From: JANQQJ01 sp046290575 | GTDB taxonomy: Bacteria > Pseudomonadota > Alphaproteobacteria > SMXS01 | Direction: 5' to 3' | Assembly (NCBI GenBank): GCA_046290575.1 | Contig: JBKAGX010000003.1 | Span: 186,001-250,000 of the forward strand | Length of the DNA: 64,000 nucleotides | Shown: positions 25,771-34,400 of the stretch, in pieces | How positions within the stretch are numbered: position 1 is the stretch's first letter | Layout of the letters: each line of letters opens with the position of its first letter | Notes under the pieces: generated by a model | The model's database searches: none | What the model was told of the DNA's origin: nothing | What the model saw: only the letters and a program-made list of their open reading frames with translations | Made by a program: the position numbers and the translations under genes

Positions 25771-26592
25771 TTGCCTTTTGCGGACTCTATAGGCCGGTTT
25801 GTCGAAGCACCGCGCTTTCAGTACTTCATCGTCGCGCTTATCCTGATCAACGGCGTTGTCATTGCGTTGGAGACGGTGCCGTCCGCGATGGCGGTCTATG
25901 GTCCTGCGCTAATCCTGGCCGACCAGATCATTCTGGGCGTCTTCGTCGTCGAAATTCTGATGAAGCTTTATGCGTTCCGGTGGGCGTTTTTTCGCAATGG
26001 CTGGAACGTTTTCGACTTCCTGATAGTCGGTATCAGCCTGCTACCCACAGACGGCGGTTTGGCGGTTCTGCGGAGTTTGAGAATTCTGCGTGTGCTGCGC
26101 TTGATTTCGGTCGTGCCGCAGATGCGGATTGTGGTGCATGCTCTGGTCAAGGCAATCCCCGGCATGGGGTCAATCGTCGCATTGCTGGGGCTGGTCTATT
26201 TCGTCTGTGCGGTGATGGCGACCAAACTTTTCGGCGCTGCCTTCCCCGACTGGTTCGGCACCATCGGCGAGTCTGCCTATACGCTATTCCAGATCATGAC
26301 GCTGGAAAGCTGGTCAATGGGGATCGTCCGGCCGGTGATGGAAGAGTTTCCCTATGCCTGGCTGTTCTTCGTGCCGTTCATATTGATTGTCACCTTTTCG
26401 GTGCTGAACATGTTTATTGCGATCATCGTGAACTCACTCCAGTCCACGCAGTTCGAAGAACAGGCCGCCATGCAGCAATCCATTGAGGATGCCGTCCATG
26501 ATGAAGAAGCCCATTTGATGGCGGAACTGTCCTCACTGCGCGCTGAGGTGAAGGAACTCAAGCAGCTATTGCAGGCCAATCGCGGGGTTTAG
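25771..26592 (+). CDS. Voltage-gated ion channel, NaChBac/BacNaV type
   Basis: 273 aa, single-domain six-helix channel that would form tetramers in the inner membrane. Voltage sensor S4 is visible as LRSLRILRVLRLI (Arg every third residue, about residues 106-118). The pore loop contains TLESWSM (residues 177-183), matching the sodium-selective filter TLESW of NaChBac-type channels. S6 ends in the FSVLNMFIAIIVNS gate, and the last 40 residues form an acidic-basic coiled coil (AHLMAELSSLRAEVKELKQLL), as in the BacNaV assembly domain. The start is TTG preceded by GGGGGGCGG. Sodium channels of this class are linked to motility and pH or osmotic responses; no partner gene is evident here. Confidence 0.93.
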   Translation: MPFADSIGRFVEAPRFQYFIVALILINGVVIALETVPSAMAVYGPALILADQIILGVFVVEILMKLYAFRWAFFRNGWNVFDFLIVGISLLPTDGGLAVLRSLRILRVLRLISVVPQMRIVVHALVKAIPGMGSIVALLGLVYFVCAVMATKLFGAAFPDWFGTIGESAYTLFQIMTLESWSMGIVRPVMEEFPYAWLFFVPFILIVTFSVLNMFIAIIVNSLQSTQFEEQAAMQQSIEDAVHDEEAHLMAELSSLRAEVKELKQLLQANRGV

Positions 26593-26646
26593 GATTACCG
26601 CAAGAATCGGGTGGTTCGTGCGGCAGGGCCCTGCCAAAGTCGTCCC

Positions 26647-27513
26647 ATGAGCAATGAGACATACACCACGATCGAGCGGGCGCTGCGCCACATTGCAGCA
26701 CACCAGACGGAACAACCGAGCCTGGCGGAACTGGCGGCGGAGGCGGGTCTGAGCGAGTCGCATTTCCAGCGCGTGTTCAAGAGCTGGGCAGGGGTGAGCC
26801 CGAAACAGTTCCTAAAGCATCTGACACTGCAGGCCGCCAAGGAACGATTGAAGCAGTCTGAATCCCTGCTGGATGCGGCCTATGACGTCGGCCTGTCAGG
26901 ACCGGGCCGTCTGCACGATTTATTCGTGACGCTGGAAGCCATGACCCCGGGAGATTTCAAACGGGCCGGGCAGGGCGTCGATATTCATTATGGATTTCAC
27001 GACAGCCCGTTTGGCGAGTGTCTGCTGGCCGTGACGGACCGGGGAATCTGCGGATTGGGATTTGTCGGTGAGGGTGGCCGTATTGCCGCGCTCGAAGATT
27101 TCAGGCGGCGCTGGCCCGCGGCGCGCTTTATTGAGCGTTCCTGTGAGACGGCTTCTTTGATGCCCGAGATCTTTGCGACGGGCGCAAATGTCCCGGCAGG
27201 GCGCTTGGCGCTGGCCGTACCCGGAACACCGTTTCAACTCAAGGTCTGGCAGGGATTGTTGAACATTCCGTCGGGCCGTCTCTCGACCTATGGCGCGCTC
27301 GCGCAGCGACTGGGCATGCCCAAAGGCGCAGCGCGCGCTGTCGGTAGTGCAGTGGGTGCCAACCCGGTGTCTTGGTTGATACCCTGCCACCGTGTGATCC
27401 GGGAAACAGGCGCGGTGACCGGATACCACTGGGGTACCGGGCGGAAACTGGCGATGTTGGGGTGGGAAGCGGAAAAACTGGGCCGTGAGCGCCCTAGGGT
27501 CCGAACCTATTAA
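26647..27513 (+). CDS. AraC-type regulator fused to O6-methylguanine-DNA methyltransferase
   Basis: 288 aa. An N-terminal AraC HTH domain (residues 1-100: LAELAAEAGLSESHFQRVFKSWAGVSPKQFLKHL then AYDVGLSGPGRLHDLFVTLEAMTPGDFK) is joined to an Ogt/MGMT domain whose active-site motif IPCHRVI places the acceptor cysteine at C247; the Ogt recognition helix GAARAVGSAVGANPVSWLIPCH is also clear. The zinc/phosphotriester domain of E. coli Ada (with its own acceptor Cys) is missing. Such fusions are generally annotated as Ada-like; whether it regulates its own or other alkylation genes is not shown. The ATG at 26647 is preferred over the upstream GTG, which has no SD. Confidence 0.92.
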   Translation: MSNETYTTIERALRHIAAHQTEQPSLAELAAEAGLSESHFQRVFKSWAGVSPKQFLKHLTLQAAKERLKQSESLLDAAYDVGLSGPGRLHDLFVTLEAMTPGDFKRAGQGVDIHYGFHDSPFGECLLAVTDRGICGLGFVGEGGRIAALEDFRRRWPAARFIERSCETASLMPEIFATGANVPAGRLALAVPGTPFQLKVWQGLLNIPSGRLSTYGALAQRLGMPKGAARAVGSAVGANPVSWLIPCHRVIRETGAVTGYHWGTGRKLAMLGWEAEKLGRERPRVRTY

Positions 27514-27634
27514 CGGAGCCCGACTATTGCGCCATCAGGACGGCGAGGTTGCGCCAATAGCGAGATTTCACGAACCTGCCGCTTGGGACTGCTGTTGTCT
27601 CGGTAGACTTTTACTAGGCACAAGCCACTTCCAA

Positions 27635-28162
27635 CTATGAAAGCTGCTCGTCAGTTTCGTGAGTTTTTCTAAAGTCAGCGGGTATTGGGCAATCACTACA
27701 AACGCTATCGTCGCAGAGCCGGCATAGCCGGCAACGCTCCAAATCGCTGGGCTGCATTGATGAAAGCAGTTTATGAAGGAGGACCGCCAAATCCTCCTGT
27801 TCCGATGGGTCCAGTGGCACGAGGAACTGTCTGATCGCGGCAAGACGGCCTTCAAGAAGTGTTTCGCGGAACTTATAGCCTTTGTCCGTGAGGTGAAGAG
27901 CGACCGCCCTCTTGTCGCGCCCTCTGCGTCGTTCGACCAATCCATCGGCGACAAGCCGATCAACAAGGCGCACCGCGCCGGGGTGCGACAGGCCAAGCAC
28001 ACGGCGCAGCTGATGGTTTGAGGGCCCAAGACCGTATCCGATCACGACAAGCGCTGCGGGTGTTGCGCCCGAATGGCTGACAATCTCGCGGGCGATCTCT
28101 TCGATGCGGTCAGCGACCGCGAGCGCCACGGTGCCCAAAAGATTGGCTGTGCGATCAATCAT
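27635..28162 (-). CDS. MarR family regulator with C-terminal cysteine cluster
   Basis: 175 aa winged-helix regulator. The MarR core runs from about residues 20-120, with recognition-helix region LRRVLGLSHPGAVRLVDRLVADGLVERRRGRDKRAVALHLT. Beyond the usual end, a Cys-rich tail CRLCRLCDDSVCSDCP (C-x2-C-x2-C-x4-C-x2-C) suggests metal or redox binding. The gene is divergent from the NTF2-like gene 28262, and two near-identical palindromes lie between them, so it probably represses itself and that gene. The ligand or signal is unknown; a metal or thiol stress is plausible from the tail. Confidence 0.88.
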   Translation of the reverse strand: MIDRTANLLGTVALAVADRIEEIAREIVSHSGATPAALVVIGYGLGPSNHQLRRVLGLSHPGAVRLVDRLVADGLVERRRGRDKRAVALHLTDKGYKFRETLLEGRLAAIRQFLVPLDPSEQEDLAVLLHKLLSSMQPSDLERCRLCRLCDDSVCSDCPIPADFRKTHETDEQLS

Positions 28163-28173
28163 TGGCGTAGTTT

Positions 28174-28190
28174 ATGTGCGTCGCGCACAT
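28174..28190. promoter_or_regulatory. MarR operator 1
   Basis: ATGTGCGTCGCGCACAT, a 17-nt palindrome with 8-bp arms, one mismatch and a central C. It lies in the predicted promoter of the MarR gene (minus strand, TTGAAA ... TAAACT with a 17-bp spacer). Its centre is 32 bp from operator 2, about three helical turns. Confidence 0.75.
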
Positions 28191-28197
28191 TTTTCAA

Positions 28198-28225
28198 TTG
28201 ACTATATGTGCGCCGCGCACATAAT
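28198..28225 (+). promoter_or_regulatory. Promoter of the NTF2-like gene, enclosing operator 2
   Basis: TTGACT (28198-28203) and CATAAT (28220-28225) are 16 bp apart. The perfect palindrome ATGTGCGC-C-GCGCACAT (28206-28222) fills the space between them, so a bound MarR protein would block RNA polymerase directly. Confidence 0.7.
28206..28222. promoter_or_regulatory. MarR operator 2
   Basis: ATGTGCGCCGCGCACAT, perfect palindrome with 8-bp arms around a central C. It differs from operator 1 at one position. It lies within the promoter spacer of the NTF2-like gene. Confidence 0.78.
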
Positions 28226-28261
28226 TTGTCTCGACGATGATTTTTTTCTTCGGAGAACACC

Positions 28262-28660
28262 ATGCCAGACACCAATCTAACTCCTGAACAGCAAGATTTT
28301 TATGAGCGCTTCAAATCATTCTGGGCAGCACCGTCTGGCGCCCGAGTACCCGAAGTGATCGCGCCTGACGCGAAGATCCACTTTACCGGTGCGGGGATCA
28401 TGTCTGGCGCTGAATATGCGGATTGGATGGGCGAGACGCTCCCGCAGATGGAAGATATGACGGTCACGCCACTCGATTGCGCCGGAAATGGCGACATGCT
28501 CTACATTGCTTGGGAAACATCCGCCTTAATCCACGGGGAGCGGCGCGTATACCGCGGTGTCGACCGCTTCCGCCTCAAAGACGGGATGGCGATCGAAGAG
28601 CATGTGATCTTCGATTCAGCGGTGCTGACACCAGAGGGCCGCGGCGGCATTGAACAATGA
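28262..28660 (+). CDS. SnoaL-like / NTF2-fold protein
   Basis: 132 aa. It reads as a small alpha+beta barrel of the SnoaL/NTF2 type: an N-terminal helix (FYERFKSFWAAP), then VPEVIAPDAKIHFTGAGIMSGAEYADWM, and strands such as YIAWETSALIHGERRVYRGVDRFRLKDGMAIEEHVIFDS. These domains bind small hydrophobic ligands and can act as isomerases, hydratases or simple binding proteins. It is the likely target of the divergent MarR regulator, and its promoter contains one of that regulator's operators. The substrate is unknown. An A-rich stretch with GGAG precedes the ATG. Confidence 0.8.
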   Translation: MPDTNLTPEQQDFYERFKSFWAAPSGARVPEVIAPDAKIHFTGAGIMSGAEYADWMGETLPQMEDMTVTPLDCAGNGDMLYIAWETSALIHGERRVYRGVDRFRLKDGMAIEEHVIFDSAVLTPEGRGGIEQ

Positions 28661-28765
28661 CGGCCGAAATCCTGGTTGTGTCTGTTGGCTGAATTTGGAA
28701 CCAAACCGCTCGACGGAAGTACGTGCCTGGCCGCAACAGTCGCTTACTGGTTGTGAAGCCGGGTC

Positions 28766-29329
28766 CTAGTGCAGGTGCTTCGGCAGGTCCCTGATCGACT
28801 CTTCGACAAGTTCACCGGCTTTTTCAGGCGCAAGGCCCTCGGCGATCAGTTTGCGTGCTGCTTCAGTTGCAACATTGACCGCCACGGTCTGGACGTCTTT
28901 GACGGCCGCGGCCTCGGCTTGGGCGATCTTGTCCCGCGCCAGCTGTTCACGCCGCGCGATGCTGGCGGCCAGCGCTTTTTCAGCGTCCTCGGCGATGCGT
29001 TTGGCTTCAGCCTCGGCATGGGCCACGATGTCCTGCGCTTCGGTCTCGGCGTCCCGTTGCTTGCGCTGATACTGCGCGAGTAATGCTTGTGCCTCTTCGC
29101 GCAGTTTGCGGGCTTCGTCCAACTGAGTGGAGATATCCGCGGCGCGCTTGTCCAGCGTCTTGGCGATCATTTGCGGCAGTTTGTAGAAGAGGACCACGCC
29201 AATGAACGCGAGGAACGAGATCGCGACCCAGAACGTTGTGTCCATGTACAAGGGTTCACTGTAATAGGCTTCGTCCTGGAAGACCTCTTCGGTGCTCTCG
29301 ATAAGCTCGTTGCTGGTTTCTTCGGCCAT
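28766..29329 (-). CDS. atpF: ATP synthase F0 subunit b
   Basis: 187 aa. One membrane helix (about 30-50: FWVAISFLAFIGVVLFY) is followed by a long alanine/glutamate-rich peripheral-stalk helix that dimerises with b' (REEAQALLAQYQRKQRDAETEAQDIVAHAEAEAKRIAEDAEKALAASIARREQLARDKI). It starts where the b' gene ends (shared A of stop and start), the usual b'-b order of alphaproteobacteria. An unusually acidic N-terminal tail of 28 residues precedes the helix. The F1 genes (atpH-A-G-D-C) are not in the window. Confidence 0.93.
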   Translation of the reverse strand: MAEETSNELIESTEEVFQDEAYYSEPLYMDTTFWVAISFLAFIGVVLFYKLPQMIAKTLDKRAADISTQLDEARKLREEAQALLAQYQRKQRDAETEAQDIVAHAEAEAKRIAEDAEKALAASIARREQLARDKIAQAEAAAVKDVQTVAVNVATEAARKLIAEGLAPEKAGELVEESIRDLPKHLH

Positions 29330-29919
29330 TACTTGATCCCCCGGCTGTCAAGCTCGGCGCGGACTGTATTGTCCACTTGGCCGGTATCAGGGGCCTTGCC
29401 CAGAAGCCGTTCGACAATGGCGACCGCGGCACCGGTTGCAATTTCAGAAACATTGCTCATGGCGTCGGCACGGGCGTCGGCGATGCGGCTTTCCGCTTCA
29501 GCAGCCTGCGCGGCCAGCCGGGCTTCTGCCTCCGTTTGATGCGCTTCGGTTTCCGCTTGAATCCGGCTACGGGTCTCCGCGGCGATCTCGTTGGCTTTCG
29601 CCCGGGCATCCGCCAGTCCCTGCTCGTACGCGGCAAGGGCACCGTCGGCTTCCCGGTTCAGACTTTCGGCGCGGTCGAGATCGTCCGCGATGCGTTCTTC
29701 GCGGGTACGAAGAATGTCGCCGACACGGGGCAGGGCGATCTTCGACATGATCAGATAGAGGATGCCGAACGTGACCACCAGCCAGAACAGCTGCGTTGAC
29801 CAGTCAGCCGAGTTCAGCTGAGGCATACCGCCACCGCCGCCATCCGATGCCTGACCGGATGCGACGTTGAGCGACCAGAACAGGTCACCTATCAGCGAAA
29901 AGAGCTCTATCTGAGGCAT
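29329..29919 (-). CDS. ATP synthase F0 subunit b'
   Basis: 196 aa peripheral stalk subunit. Its hydrophobic helix (STQLFWLVVTFGILYLIMSKIALPRV, about residues 41-66) and following Ala/Glu-rich coiled coil identify b'. About 30 residues precede the helix, including a GGGGG run; an internal ATG would give a conventional N-terminus, but the upstream ATG has a GAGG seven bases before it, so the longer form is preferred. The gene is between atpE and atpF and overlaps the latter by one base. Confidence 0.92.
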   Translation of the reverse strand: MPQIELFSLIGDLFWSLNVASGQASDGGGGGMPQLNSADWSTQLFWLVVTFGILYLIMSKIALPRVGDILRTREERIADDLDRAESLNREADGALAAYEQGLADARAKANEIAAETRSRIQAETEAHQTEAEARLAAQAAEAESRIADARADAMSNVSEIATGAAVAIVERLLGKAPDTGQVDNTVRAELDSRGIK

Positions 29920-29940
29920 GATGCGGCCTCGCTGTCCGGA

Positions 29941-30165
29941 TTAGCCGAACAGGATGATCATTGAGACGACGAAGCCGAACAGGCCCGTCGCTTCGCAGAG
30001 CGCAAAGCCGATATACATGTTGGTCGTCTGGCTTGCAGCGGCAGCCGGGTTGCGCAGCGCGCCGGCGAGATAGTTACCAAACACCAGACCGATACCAATA
30101 CCGGCACCAATGAGTGCGGTTGCGGCGATGCCGGCACCTACGAATTTTGCAGCTTCAGCTTCCAT
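29941..30165 (-). CDS. atpE: ATP synthase F0 subunit c
   Basis: 74 aa rotor subunit with two membrane helices joined by a polar loop containing the conserved G-N-Y-L-A-G-A-L-R-N-P stretch, and the essential ion-binding carboxylate (Glu in IGFALCEATGLFGF) in the second helix. The Gly/Ala-rich first helix (GIGIGLVFG) is the usual packing motif. No second carboxylate or polar partner typical of Na+ motifs is evident around the Glu, so H+ coupling is expected. Confidence 0.96.
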   Translation of the reverse strand: MEAEAAKFVGAGIAATALIGAGIGIGLVFGNYLAGALRNPAAAASQTTNMYIGFALCEATGLFGFVVSMIILFG

Positions 30166-30201
30166 GATGAGGTCCCTCGTGGTGGGTTTTGATTGATGTG
30201 A

Positions 30202-30927
30202 TTAGTGAAGGTGGATTGCGTCGTTAAGATAGATGCAGGACAGGATCGCAAAGATATAGGCCTGCAGAATAGCGATAATCACTTCCAGACCGGTCAGCGC
30301 GATCATGAAGGCGAATGGGAAAATCCCGAAAGCACCCAGCGATACAACGAAACCGGCGAAGACTTTCAGCATGGTGTGTCCCGCCATCATGTTTGCGAAC
30401 AGTCGGACAGACAGGCTGATGGGCCGGATGAAGTAAGAGATGATTTCGATCGGGATCAGGATAGCGAGCAGAACGGGCGTCGCGCCTTCAGGCGCAAACA
30501 GCTTCAGATAGCCCAGCCCGTGCTGGAGAAAGCCGATGATCGTGACGCCGACAAATATGAAGCCGGCCAGGGCAAAGGTGACGATGATGTGGCTGGTAGC
30601 GGTAAAGCTGTAGGGGACCATGCCCAGAAGGTTACAGACCAGCACGAACATGAAGAGCGTAAAGACAAAGGGGAAGTAGCGCTTCGCTTCCGGCCCGACA
30701 GTGTCGCGTATCATCCCTGCGACCATCTCGTAACTCATCTCAACCATACTTTGCCATCGGCCGGGGACGAGGGCGCGCTGGCGTGAGCCCAGCAGCATGA
30801 AGATGGTGATCACCGCGACGGCCAGAACCATAAAGGTCGCCGAATTGGTGAACGAAATATCGACGCCGCCTGCTTCCAGGGGGACGGTGCGCTCAATGCG
30901 GAACTGGTCTAGTGGATTGCTGGCCAC
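30202..30927 (-). CDS. atpB: ATP synthase F0 subunit a
   Basis: 241 aa, proton-channel subunit. Five to six helices are predicted. The essential Arg is in IRPISLSVRLFANMMAGHTMLKV, the signature of the family, and the N-terminus carries the usual DQFRIERTVPL amphipathic segment. It follows atpI by 9 bp and precedes atpE by 36 bp. Confidence 0.97.
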   Translation of the reverse strand: MASNPLDQFRIERTVPLEAGGVDISFTNSATFMVLAVAVITIFMLLGSRQRALVPGRWQSMVEMSYEMVAGMIRDTVGPEAKRYFPFVFTLFMFVLVCNLLGMVPYSFTATSHIIVTFALAGFIFVGVTIIGFLQHGLGYLKLFAPEGATPVLLAILIPIEIISYFIRPISLSVRLFANMMAGHTMLKVFAGFVVSLGAFGIFPFAFMIALTGLEVIIAILQAYIFAILSCIYLNDAIHLH

Positions 30928-30936
30928 GGGCGTTCC

Positions 30937-31257
30937 CTAATTCTCTGGCCCGGATTGTTTCCGGGACCGGTCCTTTTTACTTTCCAGTTCAGCCGTTCGA
31001 ATGACATTTCGAATACCGGCGCTAAACCCCAGAAGCATCATCACAATCAACAGCCAGGGACTTGTCCCCAGCCATCGATCAAGGAAGATCCCCGAGACAA
31101 CGCCAAACAACACTCCCGCAAACAAGTCGATGCCAACCCTGATGCCGACGGCTTTGGCGTTTGCTTCACCATGCTGGTCGACCGCGGCCTTGGCTCGAGC
31201 TTTATTGATGCGGGCTTGTATCTCCGACGCTGACGCGCGTTTATCTCGATCGTTCAA
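30937..31257 (-). CDS. atpI: AtpZ/AtpI family ATP synthase assembly protein
   Basis: 106 aa. Two membrane helices (about 48-68 and 73-92) follow a basic N-terminus rich in Lys, Arg and Ala, as in AtpI/AtpZ proteins that help form the c-ring or supply Mg2+. The start is TTG at 31257-31255, chosen from AAGGAG lying 6 bases upstream. It is the first gene of the F0 operon. Confidence 0.88.
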   Translation of the reverse strand: MNDRDKRASASEIQARINKARAKAAVDQHGEANAKAVGIRVGIDLFAGVLFGVVSGIFLDRWLGTSPWLLIVMMLLGFSAGIRNVIRTAELESKKDRSRKQSGPEN

Positions 31258-31304
31258 ACGACTCTCCTTTAAGGAACCGCGACTCGGCCCCCAAAGGCGC
31301 GTGC

Positions 31305-31333
31305 ACCATAGAAGCCACCCTATACCCTGTCAA
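31305..31333 (-). promoter_or_regulatory. Promoter of the F0 ATP synthase operon
   Basis: On the minus strand TTGACA (31333-31328) and TATGGT (31310-31305) are 17 bp apart, giving an mRNA leader of about 40 nt before atpI. The rest of 31258-31471 shows nothing coding. Confidence 0.65.
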
Positions 31334-31471
31334 GCAAAGGCGGAATGGCTTTAAGTATATGTAATTACTTGCTTAATTCCCTGGTTTGCAGGCTGGTCGC
31401 GGCTGCTAGGCGCGGCGTTGATGCTGCATTGCAAGAAGGCTGACGTGGGGCCCTTAATCGGTGGCGGTACC

Positions 31472-34400
31472 TTACTCTGCGGCGATCAGTTGCTCGGCCT
31501 GCCCCAGGTCGACTGAAACAAGTTGTGAGACCCCCTGTTCCGCCATGGTTACACCGAATAGCCGATGCAGCTTGGCCATGGTGACCGCATGGTGGGTAAC
31601 AACCAGGAAACGGGTTTCGGTGGCCTGCGAGATTTCGTGCAGCAGGTCGCAGAACCGCTCTACATTCGCGTCATCGAGTGGCGCATCGACCTCATCAAGG
31701 ACACAGATCGGCGCGGGATTGGTCAAGAACACCGCGAAAATCAGCGACAGCGCGGTCAACGCCTGCTCACCACCGGACAGTAGTGACATGTTCTGAAGGC
31801 GCTTGCCCGGCGGGCTGGCATAGATTTCCAGCCCCGCTTCCAGCGGGTCATCGGATTCGGTCAGTTCAAGGTGCGCCTGCCCGCCGCCGAACAGCCGCTG
31901 GAACAGATCCGTGAAGTGCTCATTGACCTCACCAAAGGCCGCATTCAGGCGTTCGCGGCCCTCACGGTTCAATTGGGATATGGCTTGCCGCAGCTTGGCG
32001 ATGGCAGCTTCCAGATCTTCCTTTTCGGCGAGCATGGTGTCGAGGTTTTCCTGAACCTCTTTGGCTTCTTCTTCAGCCCGCAGATTGACCGCGCCCATGG
32101 TGTCGCGCTCGCGGCGCAGACGCTCCAGCTTGCGGTTGATGTCGTCCATTTCCGGCAATGGCTTGTCCGGATTGTGTCCTGAGGCTTCCAGTGTGTCTTC
32201 GGGGCGGCATTCCAGATCTTCGGCGATTCGGACGCGCACGCCTTCCAGCCGCTCCTCGGCATGTTCCAGATCGGCCCGGATGCGCGCGCGATGCTCCCGG
32301 GCTTCGGAAAGGCTCTGTTCCGCAGCGCGCAGCGCCGTGTCTCGCTCAGACAACACGGATTCAGCTTCGGCCAGGGCTGCGGTCGCCGTCCGCCGTTTTT
32401 CGACAGCCGTCTCAATCTCACCGGCCAGGCTCGTCCGTTTTTCTTCAAGCGCAGCAGGCTTGTCTTTCAGGGCTTCATATTCGGTTTCCGCTTCCGCACG
32501 CCGCGTCGCAAGCTGTTCAAGCTGTGTCGCAGCGCTCTTGGCGCGTTCCTGCCATGAGCCGGTTTCGCCGCCAATGGCGCCCAACCGTGTCGCCCGGAAC
32601 TGGGCTTCGCGGGCGAGCCCGTCGCGGGTCGCCTTGGCATCGGCAAGCGCGTTGCGGGCATCGCCCACTGCCTCACGTGCTGTCGCCAGCGGTGCGGCAT
32701 GGGCATCGGCAGACGGTAAGCCCGACAAGTCCTGCTGGGCGATCCGCAATTTGCTCTCGGCGTCCGCCAGGTCTTCGCCCAAGCGGGCGGCCGTCTCCGC
32801 CAGCGCGCCGACACGGCTGTTTTGATCAGCAAAGGCTTGTGCGGCTTCCGCCTCGGCATTGCGCGCCTCAATCAGGGCTTCTTCGGCAGCTCTAAGCGCT
32901 GCCCCGCCAGCGCGGGCTTTTTCCGATTTGTCGTCCAAACTCTCCGTGGCCGTGTGGAGGGTCGCTGTGGCAGCATCGAGACCGGGCTGTAGCGCCGCGA
33001 TCTCCGCGATGACGGCTTCAAGCCTGTTGCGTTGTTCCAACCGGATGGCGGCGGCTGTCTTGGCGCCCGCTTTGACCGTTTTGCCGTCCCACCGCCAGGC
33101 GTCGCCCTCGGCGCTGACGAGAATCTGTCCCGGGTTCAGGCCGGCTTGCAATGCACCGCCTTGGTCCGCGTCAACCACGCCCACCTGCGCCAGCGCGCGT
33201 GATAATGCCTGCGGTGCCTGAACGTGCTGGGCGAGTGATTCAGCGCCGCTGGGCAGGGCACCGTCACTGGCGTCTGGAAGGGTCTGCCAAAACGCCGGTG
33301 CTTCCGGGTCGGCAGGCAGATCAAGGTCATCGCCCAGGGCAGCCGCCATAGCTGCCTCAAACCCCGGGTCAACCTGAATGGCATCCAGGATCGGCGGGTA
33401 TTGGTCACTGTTGCCGCCTACCAGGGTGGACAGCGCGCTCTCTTCAGCCTGCAACTGCTGCATGACCGATTTGACCTCGGACAGATCATCGCGCGCTGTT
33501 TCTTCAGCTAACGCTGCTTCTGTTTGCGCGGCCTGTGCGTCGTCTGATGTATCGCGCGCCATATCCAGGTCGCGGCGTGCGTCGGCGACCCGTTGCGCGG
33601 CTTGTTGCTGGGCCGGGTTATCGGCGATCTTGTTTGCCAGCGTCTGTTGTTCGGCTTCGGTTGCCGCAAGCCGCGATCTGAGATCGTCGGCTCTCCGTGA
33701 CAGCGACTCGATCTGCCCCGTCAGGCTGGCACGCCGTGCCGCGGCTGAGGCGGCCTGCTCATTCAACCGATCGAGGGTGTCTTCCGCCTCAACCGTTGTA
33801 TTGGCCAGACTCTCGACGGCCTCCCGTGCTTCATCAAGGCGTCCGGCGTGGGAGGCTTCTTCCTCACGAAGCTTTTCAGCCTCTGCGGACAACCGCTCCA
33901 GATGCTCCGCGGCATCGCGGGCCATGGTCTGCTCGCGTTCTCCGTCCTTATCGATCTGCTCGATCCGGGTGGTCAGCGCCAGAATAGTCTCATGCAGGCG
34001 AGCCGCTTCGGCATCAAGGTTTTCCTGGGCGACTTCCAGCCGGTGGGCAGCGGCGGCCGCCTGCGCTTCGGTTTCCCGCAGCGGCGGCAGGGTGGCTGCT
34101 GCCTCGGCCTGCGCGCTGCTTGCGACGGCGGTGGCGCGTGTGCGTTCTTCAACAGTCGACTCAATCTCAGTGAGCGCCTGCCGCGCCGTACCCAGCGCGT
34201 CTGTTGCATGCAGCCATCGAAGATGCAGCATCATCGCTTCGGTAGCGCGAAGGCGGTCGGCAATGGTGCGGTAGCGCGATGCCTGACGAGCCTGACGCTT
34301 CAGGCCGGCCAGCTGCGCTTCAATCTGCGTCATCAGATCGGCAAGCCGTTCCAGGTTTTTCTGCGCGGCTTTCAGGCGCAGCTCAGCTTCGTGCCGTCTG

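Noticed and set aside
33378..34274. 298-aa Ser/Ala/Arg-rich frame on the plus strand within smc
   Set aside because: It lies opposite the Smc coiled coil; low-complexity composition follows from the antisense of Ala/Glu-rich codons.
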